Assembly: GCF_018614615.1 (NCBI RefSeq)
Contig: NZ_JAGGOK010000051.1
Coordinates: forward strand, 1-64,000
DNA length: 64,000 nucleotides
Direction of reading: 5' to 3'
DNA from: Streptomyces sp. ISL-100
GTDB lineage: Bacteria > Actinomycetota > Actinomycetes > Streptomycetales > Streptomycetaceae
The notes beneath the pieces were generated by a model. It searched no databases. It was not told where the DNA came from and was given only the letters and a program-made list of their open reading frames with translations. Positions 35,148 through 44,700 of the stretch are shown here, one piece after another; within the stretch, counting starts at the first letter, position 1, and each line of letters starts with the position of its first letter. The position numbers and the translations under genes were made by a program.

Positions 35148-36047
35148 TCAGGCAGCGTCGACGCGTGCGTCGATCCAGGCCAGTACTTTGTTCATCATTC
35201 CCGGTTCGTCCAGCAGGGAACCGCCGTGGGCAGCTCCGGGGACGGTTTCGACGGTGACTCCGTTGGTCGGCATGCCCTGGTCTACCTCTTCAGCCTTTTC
35301 CAGGTCTGTGGAGTGGGTGACCGGTACGAAGTCGTCCTGCGAGTGGATCAGGTACATGGGGGCGTCGTTCGCGCCGGAGGCACGGTTCTTGACGACCATG
35401 TCCTTCCAGGTGTCCCAGCAGCTGGCATGCATCGAGGTGTCGGTGTCCGCCGGGTCGGGGTAGCAGCGGGCGAGGACCGTGGCGTTGTCGCGGACCTTGC
35501 GTTCCTGGAAGGTGCTGGTCTCGTGGTTCCCGTCGTTCCAGGCCCGGTAGGGGGAAGCGACGGGGGAGAGGCCGACGACTCCCTTCACCGTGTTGCCGCC
35601 AGAGCCATACGTGGCAACAGCTGTGGCGATCTGGCCGCCGGCCGAGGAGCCGAGGACAACGACACGGTCCGGGTCGAGGTTGAACTTGGCGGCGTTGTCC
35701 CTGACCCACGAAAGCGCGGCCAGTGCGTCGCTTCGTTGGGCCGGCCACTGGGCGTCGAAATTGAGCCGGTAGTCGACGGAGAAGGTGGCGTACCCGGCAT
35801 CGGCGAAGGCTCGGGACTTGGTGGCCCAGCTCGCATCCTCGTACCAGTATCCGCCGTGCAGGATCACGATGCCGGGCTGGAGAGAGCTGGAGGCATTCCA
35901 GTAGGCATCCAGACGTTGGCGGGCGTGAGAGCCGTACTTGTAAGTGACTTCGCTGCGTTCGGCGGCCCGACTGCTCGAGGTGTCGACCATGAGCAGCGTT
36001 GCCACCAACGAAAAACAGAACGCGAGAGAGACCAGAACACGCCGCAC
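35148..36047 (-). CDS. Exported alpha/beta-hydrolase (esterase/lipase-like)
   Basis: This is a 299-residue alpha/beta hydrolase of the hormone-sensitive-lipase/BD-FAE type. VILHGGYWYED is the oxyanion-hole motif, VVLGSSAGGQIA holds the nucleophilic Ser, the Asp is probably in HSQDDFVP, and the His is in VPGAAHGGS. The N-terminus VRRVLVSLAFCFSLVATLLM is a signal peptide or anchor. GTG ending at 36047 places the signal at the N-terminus; the frame stays open 85 codons further without coding character. Together with the adjacent glycosyltransferase it suggests envelope polymer modification. Confidence 0.83.
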   Translation of the reverse strand: MRRVLVSLAFCFSLVATLLMVDTSSSRAAERSEVTYKYGSHARQRLDAYWNASSSLQPGIVILHGGYWYEDASWATKSRAFADAGYATFSVDYRLNFDAQWPAQRSDALAALSWVRDNAAKFNLDPDRVVVLGSSAGGQIATAVATYGSGGNTVKGVVGLSPVASPYRAWNDGNHETSTFQERKVRDNATVLARCYPDPADTDTSMHASCWDTWKDMVVKNRASGANDAPMYLIHSQDDFVPVTHSTDLEKAEEVDQGMPTNGVTVETVPGAAHGGSLLDEPGMMNKVLAWIDARVDAA

Positions 36048-36391
36048 AGATGCCTGCCTTATAGAGCTGCGCAGGCGCCATTGCGCGCTGGCCCGACTGA
36101 GGGAGCGCGTACAGGAGTTGGGGCTGGCTCGAACGCCTGCTTGATCGAGCGAAGGAACTATAGCCCCACGGTGAACTGGAGTGGAACGGCCGAAGTTTGA
36201 TATTGGCCGATGTGGGGTCCTTTCTGGGGCGCTGGCGGGCTTGGCGGCAGCCATCGCTATTTGGTCAGATTTATGGCTGGCTTTGGGAGTTGGGCTTGAC
36301 ATCGAAGTTGATGCTGGCCGTAACTTAGCCGCCGCTTAACCCGGTCGCGGGTGAACGAAGCGCCGGCAAAATAGACAAATTGGGGTGGGGT
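36048..36391. other. Divergent promoter region of esterase and FG-GAP gene
   Basis: This 344-base spacer holds no gene. It contains a sigma-70-like promoter for the rightward operon at 36296-36326. Confidence 0.5.
36296..36326 (+). promoter_or_regulatory. Sigma-70-like promoter of the FG-GAP/LamG operon
   Basis: TTGACA at 36296-36301 and TAACTT at 36321-36326, 19 bases apart, precede the GTG start by about 65 bases. Confidence 0.45.
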
Positions 36392-37930
36392 GTGCGAAGA
36401 CGCACAAGCGTGATCGGCTTGGCGGTGCTGTCAGCAGTGACAGTGTCCGTGGGGTTGATACCGCTCGGGACAACTTCCGCTTCGGCGGCGGCCTGCACGG
36501 CAGGTACGGAGTTCGATTTCAACGGCGACGGCATCCGCGACACCGCTGTCGCTGATCCGCTTGCCACGGTGAACGGCGCAGAGCGCGCCGGTCTGGTCCG
36601 GGTCATTCTGGGCGGGGGCAAGGGGATCGCGCAGGTGTCGCAGGCGACTGCGGGCATGAGCGCCACCCCGGAAACCGGTGACCATTTCGGCTTCTCCATG
36701 GCCACCTACGACGCCGACGCTGACGGATGCACCGACCTTGTAGTCGGGGCACCGTACGAAGACATCACTCAAGACGGAACCGATCTGGTCGATGCCGGCG
36801 CCGTGTACGTCATCCACGGCACGACGAGTGGGATCGGCGCCGGGTCCACCATCAACGGGTACTCCCAGCAGGCCTTCGACGCGAGCACGGTCACCGAGGC
36901 GTACGACTGGTTCGGTTACGCGCTGGAGGCGGGCAAGACATCCTCCAGCAAACCGTTCCTGGCGATCGGCGTTCCCGGAGAGAACGTCGGCGACGTGACT
37001 GATGCCGGAGGCATTCACTACGCACAGGGCACCACCAAAACCACAGTCACACAGAACAGCGCCGGAGTCACCGGCACCGCCGAAGCGCATGACCGGTTCG
37101 GCTACTCCCTCGCGGCAACCCCTCGCTACTTCGCCGTGGGTGTACCGGGCGAGGCGATCGGCGACAGGACATTCGCCGGGGGCGTGGGCGTCTTCAGCCA
37201 CACGATCGCCGGTGATGCGCCCACCATGCTGGCCGGCCTGGATCAGGACGCCTCCGGAATCAGCGGCGCCGCAGAACACGGTGACGGTTTCGGCACAGCG
37301 ATCGCGCTGCTCGCCTACCGACCCTCAGGCGCCACCTCGGAGAGCGACGCGCTGCTGGCGATCGGCACCCCGAACGAAGACATTGGCACCACCGCGGACG
37401 CGGGCATGGTGCAGACGCTGCGAATCCCTGCCTCCGGTGCGTACACCGAGATTGAAACAATTGATCACAGCACGGTCGACGTCCTGGGCGAGCCGATGGC
37501 CGGGGTCTTCTTCGGTCAGCGCGTAGCACTGGCGAACACGAGTCCCGGATCGGTCGGCACGGCCACCAACCTGAAACTCGCGGTCGCTGTGCCCGGCCAC
37601 GACACCGCCGGTTCCATCGAGGCCGGCGCCGTCCACGTGCTTCCAGCCCTCGGCGCTCCAGGGACCGGCGACAAGCTGCTGACCCGCGGCGACGGCATCC
37701 TGCCCGGCATCGCAGGGGTGCGGGACTTCACCGGCATGGGCCTGTCTGCCTCAGCCACTGACCTGTACGTGGGCGTGCCTTACGGCAAGGCCTCAGGCGA
37801 AGCGAAGGGCACTGTCTTCGTCGTGCCCTGGTCGACCGTCGGCGGAGGTTCATCCGCGGTGAAGACGCTCAAACCAGGTGCGGACGGTGTGCCGGACGAG
37901 GGCCAGGCATTCGGCTCGGTGATCCAGTGA
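36392..37930 (+). CDS. Secreted FG-GAP (integrin alpha-like beta-propeller) repeat protein
   Basis: This 512-residue exported protein has a signal peptide (VIGLAVLSAVTVSVGLIPLG). At least six FG-GAP-like repeats follow, recognisable as DHFGFSMATYDADADGCTDL-V-GAPYED, DWFGYALEAG, DRFGYSLAA, DGFGTAIALL and FFGQRVALA, each followed by a variant of GVPGE or GTPNED. It should fold as an extracellular beta-propeller that binds calcium and ligands. GTG 36392 follows GGGGTGGGG. The stop overlaps the next reading frame (GTGA), so it is co-translated with the LamG protein and belongs to its operon. Confidence 0.83.
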   Translation: MRRRTSVIGLAVLSAVTVSVGLIPLGTTSASAAACTAGTEFDFNGDGIRDTAVADPLATVNGAERAGLVRVILGGGKGIAQVSQATAGMSATPETGDHFGFSMATYDADADGCTDLVVGAPYEDITQDGTDLVDAGAVYVIHGTTSGIGAGSTINGYSQQAFDASTVTEAYDWFGYALEAGKTSSSKPFLAIGVPGENVGDVTDAGGIHYAQGTTKTTVTQNSAGVTGTAEAHDRFGYSLAATPRYFAVGVPGEAIGDRTFAGGVGVFSHTIAGDAPTMLAGLDQDASGISGAAEHGDGFGTAIALLAYRPSGATSESDALLAIGTPNEDIGTTADAGMVQTLRIPASGAYTEIETIDHSTVDVLGEPMAGVFFGQRVALANTSPGSVGTATNLKLAVAVPGHDTAGSIEAGAVHVLPALGAPGTGDKLLTRGDGILPGIAGVRDFTGMGLSASATDLYVGVPYGKASGEAKGTVFVVPWSTVGGGSSAVKTLKPGADGVPDEGQAFGSVIQ

Positions 37931-37959
37931 ACAGAGCACGCAACTTCAAGGGTGGAGCA

Positions 37960-40900
37960 GTGAACGTCAGCACAGCCCGGCGCACAGGACGCCGGGCAAC
38001 AGCGGTGACGGGCGTGCTGATGACCTTGCTCGCCGCCGGCCTGGCTGGGTTTCCGACCGGAGAGCCGGATATATCGCCAGTGGCAGCGGCAGACAGCACC
38101 AGCGCGAAGACCGCCGACAGTGAGCAAGCGGCCCAAGTGACGGCGGCCAAGTCCGGCGACCCCGTTGAGGTGCTGGCCCTCAGGAACGAGCGGACGGAAA
38201 CGTTCGCCAACCCCGACGGCACCTTCACCGCCAAGGAATACGTCCAGCCGGTGCGTACCCGCAAGGACGGCCAATGGGTCGACCTCGATGCCACGCTGAT
38301 CAAGCAGCCAAACGGCAACTACGCGCCAAAGGCAGCAACCACGGGCATGGCCTTCTCGGGGGGTGACAGCAAAGTCTTCGCCACGATTGAGAGGGCCGGC
38401 AAGACGATGTCCCTGGCCTGGCCGAAGAAGCTCCCGGCGCCCACAATCGAGGACAACACCGCTACCTACCCCGACGTCCTGCCGGACGTCGACCTCGTGG
38501 TTCGCGCGGAGTATGACGGCTTCTCGCATCTGTTGGTCGTGAAGTCGGCGAAGGCCGCAGCCAATCCTGAACTGTCGACCATCGAGTTGCCGGTCGAGAC
38601 TAGCGGTGTGGAGCTCAAGACTCGAGAAGGCGGCGGTCTGGTCGCAGAAGACACGGGCGCGGGCGGCGCAGTCTTTGAGGCTCCGCAACCCATGATGTGG
38701 GACTCCAGTCATGAGGCGCCCGCACCCACCTCACCGCAGACACCGGCCGAAACAGCCGAGCCGACCGTGGAGTCGGCACAGAAGGCTTCCTTTATCGCCT
38801 CGCCCGCGACGGAGCGCACCGCAGCACGGGCCGAGGGCGCCGGGGACGGTCAGGAGGACAAGCCCGAGGCTGGCCCGGAGGACGGTGCGCAGGTTGCCGA
38901 TGTCGGACTGTCAATGCGCTCCGACGCAATGGTGCTCACCCCGGACTCGTCGCTGCTCAAGGGCGCGGACACTGTTTACCCGGTCTACATCGACCCGGTG
39001 ACCAAGACCTCGACGCGCACCGGCTGGACCATGATTTCCTCTTACTACCCGAGCGCGGAGTTCTGGAAGTTTTCCGACCATGAGGGTCTGGGACGGTGTC
39101 CTTCGGATGTCTCCTACCGGTGCGCGAGCACTGACGACAGGAAGCGACAGTTCTTCGCCCTTCCGACAGGATCGTACGAGGGCAAGACGATCCTCGAGGC
39201 CGAGTTCGCCGTAACGATGGTGCACACCTACGACACCTCGGGGAAGTCCGTCGAGCTGGGCCGGGTCAACAGCACCGGTGGCAGCGCGATCAGCTCCAGC
39301 ACCAATTGGAACAACCAGCCCTCCCTGAAGGACACCATCGCCTCACAGTCGCCGACGAACCCCGCCGGTTCCTGTACCTCGACCAACCAGAACGTCCGGT
39401 TCAACGTCAAGAGCACAGTGCAGAAGGCGGCGGACAACGGCTGGGACACCACCACGTTCCGCCTCAAGGCCGGCTCCGAGGACTCGTACGCATACTGGAA
39501 GCGTTTTTGCGGAAACGCTCACATCGAGGTGAAGTACAACCGTGCTCCGTACCAGCCCAAGATGTCCGAGCTGTCGATGAACCACGGTGGCTCCTGCGAG
39601 TACGGGTTGGCCGACAAGCACTACGCCGATGAGGTCCCCACCCTGAGGGCCGTCATCCGCGATCCCGACCACAACGACGCCGGCGGTAACACCGAGAAGC
39701 TGCGCGCCAAGTTCAAGATCTACTGGACCTCCGGCGGGGACACAAAGACGTACTACCCGGTCACCGAGGCCAAGCAGACACACAACGTCCCGAAAAACGA
39801 TGACGTGGGCTACGCAACGTTCTCGTACAAGGTCGGCAGCGACATCCCGGGCGACGGAGTGGGCGCCTTCAGCATCCCGCAGAACGCAGTCATTGCCTGG
39901 GAGGTACAAGGCATGGATGACGCCGCAGCGGGACCGTGGAGCAGCTCTGGAGATGCCGCCACCCGCTGTGAATTCATCTACGACTCGACCAAGCCCAAGC
40001 CGCCCGTGATCTTCTCGACCCAGTATCCGGACAACGACATCTGGCACGACGGAGTAGGCGACTACGGCAGCTTCACTATGAACTCGCCCTCCGCCGATGT
40101 GACCAAGTACAACTACCGGTTCACCGGTCAGACATGGAAGACCGTTCCCGCAGAGTCATTGGGCGGTCCCGCGACCATCCGCTTCATGCCAGACCGTGAA
40201 GGTCCCTTCACTCTAGAAGCCAAGGCCGTGGACGGCGCCGGTCACACACAAGAGACAGCGGTGGGGCACACCTTCCTGGTGAACGACGGACGCGCCCCCA
40301 AGGCCGCCTGGTCACTCGGCGACGTGGCCGGATCCACCGAGGCCGCGGGCGCAGCGGGCACGCCCGCGGCGCGAGCCGGATCGGGCGTGAAGTTCGGCGA
40401 GCCGGTGCCGGGCCGACCCAACGAGACAGCCGTCGCACTGGACGGAACCGCGAACGGCTACCTCGATGCCGGCAAGGCCGTCGTGGACACCTCCAAGTCC
40501 TTCTCGGTCTCGGCCTGGGTGACCCTCTCGGAGCTGCCGAACAACCCCATGGTCGTTCTCAGCCAGGACGGTGTCGCCGAACCGGGATTCACACTCGGCT
40601 ACGACGGTGAATCCCGCATGTGGTCCTTCCGGGCACCCGCCAGCGGAATCGAGTCGCTGGGTTCGTGGAAAGTCGCCGGAGCCAGAGCTCAGAAGAACGT
40701 GCCCACGCACCTGATCGGCGTCTACGACGCTGAACTGGGCAAAATGATGATGTACGTCAACGGCTACCTCATCAAGGACGACATCGTCACACGCGGCACG
40801 GCCTGGAACGCCGGCGGAGCTCTCCAGATCGGACGAGCCCTCGCACTGGACGACTACCGGTACCCCTTTAAGGGCAAGGTCGCTGACGTCGAGGTCTATG

Positions 40901-41682
40901 ACCGGGTTATCACCGAGAGCGAGGGACGTTTCGTCGGCGGCATAGCGCCGCACCAGTTGGCGTACTGGCCGCTGGAGGACGCTGTCGCACGCAACACACC
41001 AGAGGCCGCCGGCGGAGCCGCTCTTGCCATGGCTGGCAGCAGCTCCATCTACCAGCCGGATGACACCTGCGACATCAACACCGAACCGGAATGCCCGCCC
41101 GTCGCGGAGCCGCTGTGGGGAGACGGCCACCTGGCGCTCAACGGCAGCACGGACTACGCATCGCGTGGCACCGGCCTGCTGCCGACCGAAGGAAGCTTCA
41201 CCCTCACGGCCCGCGCGCGGCTTGCCTCGCCCAGCGCGACGAAGGACCAGACCGTTCTGTCCCTGCCAGGTGTGAGCAGCAGCGCCGTGGTGGTCCGCTA
41301 CTCGAAGGCCGACAACCGATGGCAGCTGGCGGTCACCGACAAGGACGCGACTGCAACCGTTACTAGGAAGGCTGTCGATTCGCAGGTGATTCCGGCAGTA
41401 GACGGCAGCGGGGGAGACCACCTTGCGCTGGTCTACGACGCCCAGTTCGAGGACGTCCGCCTCTACGTCAACGGCCAGTTCGCCGGAGCGAAGAGTGCCT
41501 GGCCGAGCACCTGGGACTTTTCCAAAACGAGCGTTCAGATCGGACGAAACCTCACCGGCACCACAGCCAGTGAGTACTTCTCCGGAGCACTGGACGAGGT
41601 ACGCGTCTACCAAGGCGCTCTCGACTCCAGCACGGTCGCGACCGTAAGAGGGCTCGTCGCCGGCTCGAGCCTGACGGAGTAG
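37960..41682 (+). CDS. Large secreted LamG-domain protein
   Basis: This is a 1240-residue exported protein. A signal segment (VTGVLMTLLAAGLAGFPTG) precedes about 250 residues of linker and a DNRLRE-type region. Two LamG/concanavalin-like jelly-roll domains occupy about residues 825-990 (VALDGTANGYLDAGKAVV to GKVADVEVYDRVI) and 1057-1230 (HLALNGSTDYASRGTGLL to GALDEVRVYQGAL). The family often accompanies RHS proteins in Streptomyces and may bind carbohydrate at the surface. GTG 37960 follows GGTGGAG; an earlier GTG at 37927 overlaps the previous stop. A strong terminator follows, so the RHS gene is a separate transcript. Confidence 0.85.
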   Translation: MNVSTARRTGRRATAVTGVLMTLLAAGLAGFPTGEPDISPVAAADSTSAKTADSEQAAQVTAAKSGDPVEVLALRNERTETFANPDGTFTAKEYVQPVRTRKDGQWVDLDATLIKQPNGNYAPKAATTGMAFSGGDSKVFATIERAGKTMSLAWPKKLPAPTIEDNTATYPDVLPDVDLVVRAEYDGFSHLLVVKSAKAAANPELSTIELPVETSGVELKTREGGGLVAEDTGAGGAVFEAPQPMMWDSSHEAPAPTSPQTPAETAEPTVESAQKASFIASPATERTAARAEGAGDGQEDKPEAGPEDGAQVADVGLSMRSDAMVLTPDSSLLKGADTVYPVYIDPVTKTSTRTGWTMISSYYPSAEFWKFSDHEGLGRCPSDVSYRCASTDDRKRQFFALPTGSYEGKTILEAEFAVTMVHTYDTSGKSVELGRVNSTGGSAISSSTNWNNQPSLKDTIASQSPTNPAGSCTSTNQNVRFNVKSTVQKAADNGWDTTTFRLKAGSEDSYAYWKRFCGNAHIEVKYNRAPYQPKMSELSMNHGGSCEYGLADKHYADEVPTLRAVIRDPDHNDAGGNTEKLRAKFKIYWTSGGDTKTYYPVTEAKQTHNVPKNDDVGYATFSYKVGSDIPGDGVGAFSIPQNAVIAWEVQGMDDAAAGPWSSSGDAATRCEFIYDSTKPKPPVIFSTQYPDNDIWHDGVGDYGSFTMNSPSADVTKYNYRFTGQTWKTVPAESLGGPATIRFMPDREGPFTLEAKAVDGAGHTQETAVGHTFLVNDGRAPKAAWSLGDVAGSTEAAGAAGTPAARAGSGVKFGEPVPGRPNETAVALDGTANGYLDAGKAVVDTSKSFSVSAWVTLSELPNNPMVVLSQDGVAEPGFTLGYDGESRMWSFRAPASGIESLGSWKVAGARAQKNVPTHLIGVYDAELGKMMMYVNGYLIKDDIVTRGTAWNAGGALQIGRALALDDYRYPFKGKVADVEVYDRVITESEGRFVGGIAPHQLAYWPLEDAVARNTPEAAGGAALAMAGSSSIYQPDDTCDINTEPECPPVAEPLWGDGHLALNGSTDYASRGTGLLPTEGSFTLTARARLASPSATKDQTVLSLPGVSSSAVVVRYSKADNRWQLAVTDKDATATVTRKAVDSQVIPAVDGSGGDHLALVYDAQFEDVRLYVNGQFAGAKSAWPSTWDFSKTSVQIGRNLTGTTASEYFSGALDEVRVYQGALDSSTVATVRGLVAGSSLTE

Positions 41683-41694
41683 CTCACTCCGCGA

Positions 41695-41734
41695 GGGGTG
41701 GGCGGGCCACCGGCCTGCCCACCCCCCTTTTTTT
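41695..41734 (+). terminator. Rho-independent terminator after the LamG gene
   Basis: A 14-bp stem (GGGGTGGGCGGGCC with GGCCTGCCCACCCC, one G-T pair) around an ACC loop is followed by seven T. It lies 12 bases past the stop. Confidence 0.92.
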
Positions 41735-41785
41735 ACTCTCTCCCCGCACGCATTCCCTTAGTACACCTACTCAACGGAGCTCCTT

Positions 41786-44700
41786 ATGTCCACGCCAGCC
41801 TGGTTCCGGTCTGCGAGACCGTTCCAGAGCCGCTTGAATCGACGCCATGTCATCCTCTCGGTCGGCGTTGCGCTGACCATCGGTCTGTTGCCGCAGTACG
41901 TGCCAACGGCCGAGGCCAAGGGACTCGAGCGTCCCGGCCTGCAAGACATGGGCGACCCGGTTCGCGGCAAGAACGCCAAGTACAAGAAGCACAAAGCGAA
42001 CCCGGCGGAAAACGCCCGAGTCACGAGACCCACCAAGGTGGTGTGGCCCAAGCCGGGCACCGATGAGATACATATCGGCAAGAAGCCGGCGAAGGTCGAC
42101 GGGTTGCCGCTCCTGGTAGGCCCGCCGAAGAAGGCCACGAAGTCCAGACCGACCCCCGACTCGGTCCAAGTCGAGGTAGTGAGCCGCAAGAAGACGAAGG
42201 CTGCCGGCATCGATGGGGTGCTGCTGAGCGTCACCCGCACCGACAACGAGAACCAGCAGGGCGCGGCCCAGCTGAAACTCGACTACGCCGACTTCGCCAG
42301 CGCATACGGCGGCAACTACGGGTCCCGGTTGCGGTTCGTTCAATACCCGGAATGCCTGCTCACCACACCGGAGAAGAAGAAGTGCTCCACGCCTCGTGAA
42401 CTGCACAGCCGAAATGACGCCGATGCGCAGACGCTGACAGCAGACGTTCCGATCGCGGCCTCGAACAACGGCGTCCACACTCAACTGGCACGCACGGAGA
42501 CCAGCAGCGCCGGGGCTTCGACGATGGTCGCGGCCGTCGCCGACTCCTCTGGCGACAAGGGCACCTATGGCGCCACTCCTCTGTCGCCTTCAGCGGAGTG
42601 GAGCGTCTCGAACTCCTCCGGTGCCTTCAACTGGAGCTACCCTCTGCGAACCCCACCCGTCCCGGGCGGACTGGCTCCGACGGTCTCCTTCGGCTACAAC
42701 TCGCAGTCCGTGGACGGCCAGACGGCGGCGACCAACAACCAGGGCTCCTGGATCGGCGAGGGCTTCGGCTACGAGCCGGGCTTCATCGAACGCCGCTACA
42801 AGAGCTGCGCCGACGATGGCCACGCCGACACCAACGGTGACCAGTGCTGGGCGTACGACAACGCCACCATTCAGCTCGCAGGTGGCCCCTCCGGCGAGTT
42901 GATCAAGGATGACACCACCGGCAAGTGGCGGATCTCGACCGACGACAACTCCAAGGTCGAGCACCTCACCGATGGCGCCAATGAGGATGACAACGGAGAG
43001 CACTGGCGGATCACCACCACCGACGGCACCCAGTACTCCTTTGGCCTCGACCGGCTGCCCGGCTGGTCCACGGGCAAGGAGGAGACCAACTCCACCTGGA
43101 CTCTTCCGATCTACGGGGACGACGCAGGCGAGCCCTGCTACAACGCGACCCTCGCCAACGCCCACTGCAATCAGGCATGGCGCTGGAACCTGGACTATGT
43201 GAAGGACCCGCACGGCAACGTGCTGTCGTTCTCCTACGGACGGGAAACCAACTACTACACCCAGGGCCTGAAGACCACGGAGAACGGCAAGCCGTACACC
43301 CGCGGCGGCTACCTCAAGAGGATCGACTACGGCCAGCGGGACGGGAATGTCTACACTGCCCCGGCAGCAGGCCGTGTCGTTTTCGAGGTCAACGAGCGGT
43401 GCATCGGCGCAGCGGCGGACTGTGAACCCGCCGACTTGACCGACACTACGGCCACGCGCTGGCCGGATGTTCCGTGGGACCGCAACTGCAAGGTCGACAC
43501 GAAGTGCGCGGGCCAGAACTCTCCAACGTTCTGGACCCGCAAGAAGCTGAACAAAGTCACCACTCAGATCCGCTCCGGCACTGCATACAGCGACGTGGAC
43601 TCCTGGAAGTTCACGCACCTCTACACCGACAATGGTGACGGATCCAAGTCGCTGTGGCTGAACAACATCGACCACACCGGACACGTCGGTGCCGCCACAG
43701 CAACCATGCCGTCGGTCGAACTTCTCGGCCAGCAGCTCCCCAACCGGGTGGACAAGGCCGACGACAACATTCAAGCGATGAACCGCTTCCGGCTCTCTGC
43801 CGTCGACAACGACACCGGTGGCCAGCTGGACATCATCTACGCGAACGCCGAGTGCACCGCAGACGCCCTGCCCGCGGCCGACTCCTCCACCAAGCGGTGC
43901 TATCCCGTCAAGTGGAACCCACCGGGCGTGACAGAGCCGATCACTGACTGGTTCCACAAATACGTGGTCGACCGCGTGGTCCAGACCGACCTCACCGGCG
44001 GTTCGCCGGACATGGTCAACACCTACGACTACCTCGGTAGCGCAGGCTGGAACACTCCGAAGCCGGACGGGATCAGCGACCCCGAGTACCGCACGCGCAG
44101 CGACTGGCGTGGATACGGCAAGGTCCGGGTGACCAACTCCGACGGCACCGTCAGCGCGTCCAACACCCGCAGTGAGCACGTCTTCCTGCGGGGACTTGGC
44201 GGCACGGTCACGGACTCGCAAGGCGTTGCGCACCCTGACAGCGACGAACGGTCCGGCTTCGAACTGGAAACCACGACCTACAACGGCGCGTACACCGCCG
44301 ACAAGATCGTCACCAGGAGCATCGCTACCCCATGGACGCGCACGACGGCGACCCGGGTGAAAAGCTGGGGCACGAGCAAGGCGTGGTTTACCCGCCCGGC
44401 GACCACCAGCACATATACGGCGCTTGAGGGCGGCGGCTGGCAGGAGGTCAAGAGCACCACGCGATACGACTCCACCAATGGCCGGGTCACCAACGTCGAC
44501 GACTACGGCAAGGTCGGCAATGGCGCCGACAACCAGTGCACCCGCACCGAGTACGCCGACAACACAACCTCGCACATGCTCGAGGCCGTCTCCCGGGTGG
44601 AGAAGGTAGCGGTCTCCTGCGTCGACCCCGTCGACCGGAAGACCCAAGTAATCTCCGACGACCGGACCTTCTACGACGGCAAGGGGCTGGGTGAGGCGCC

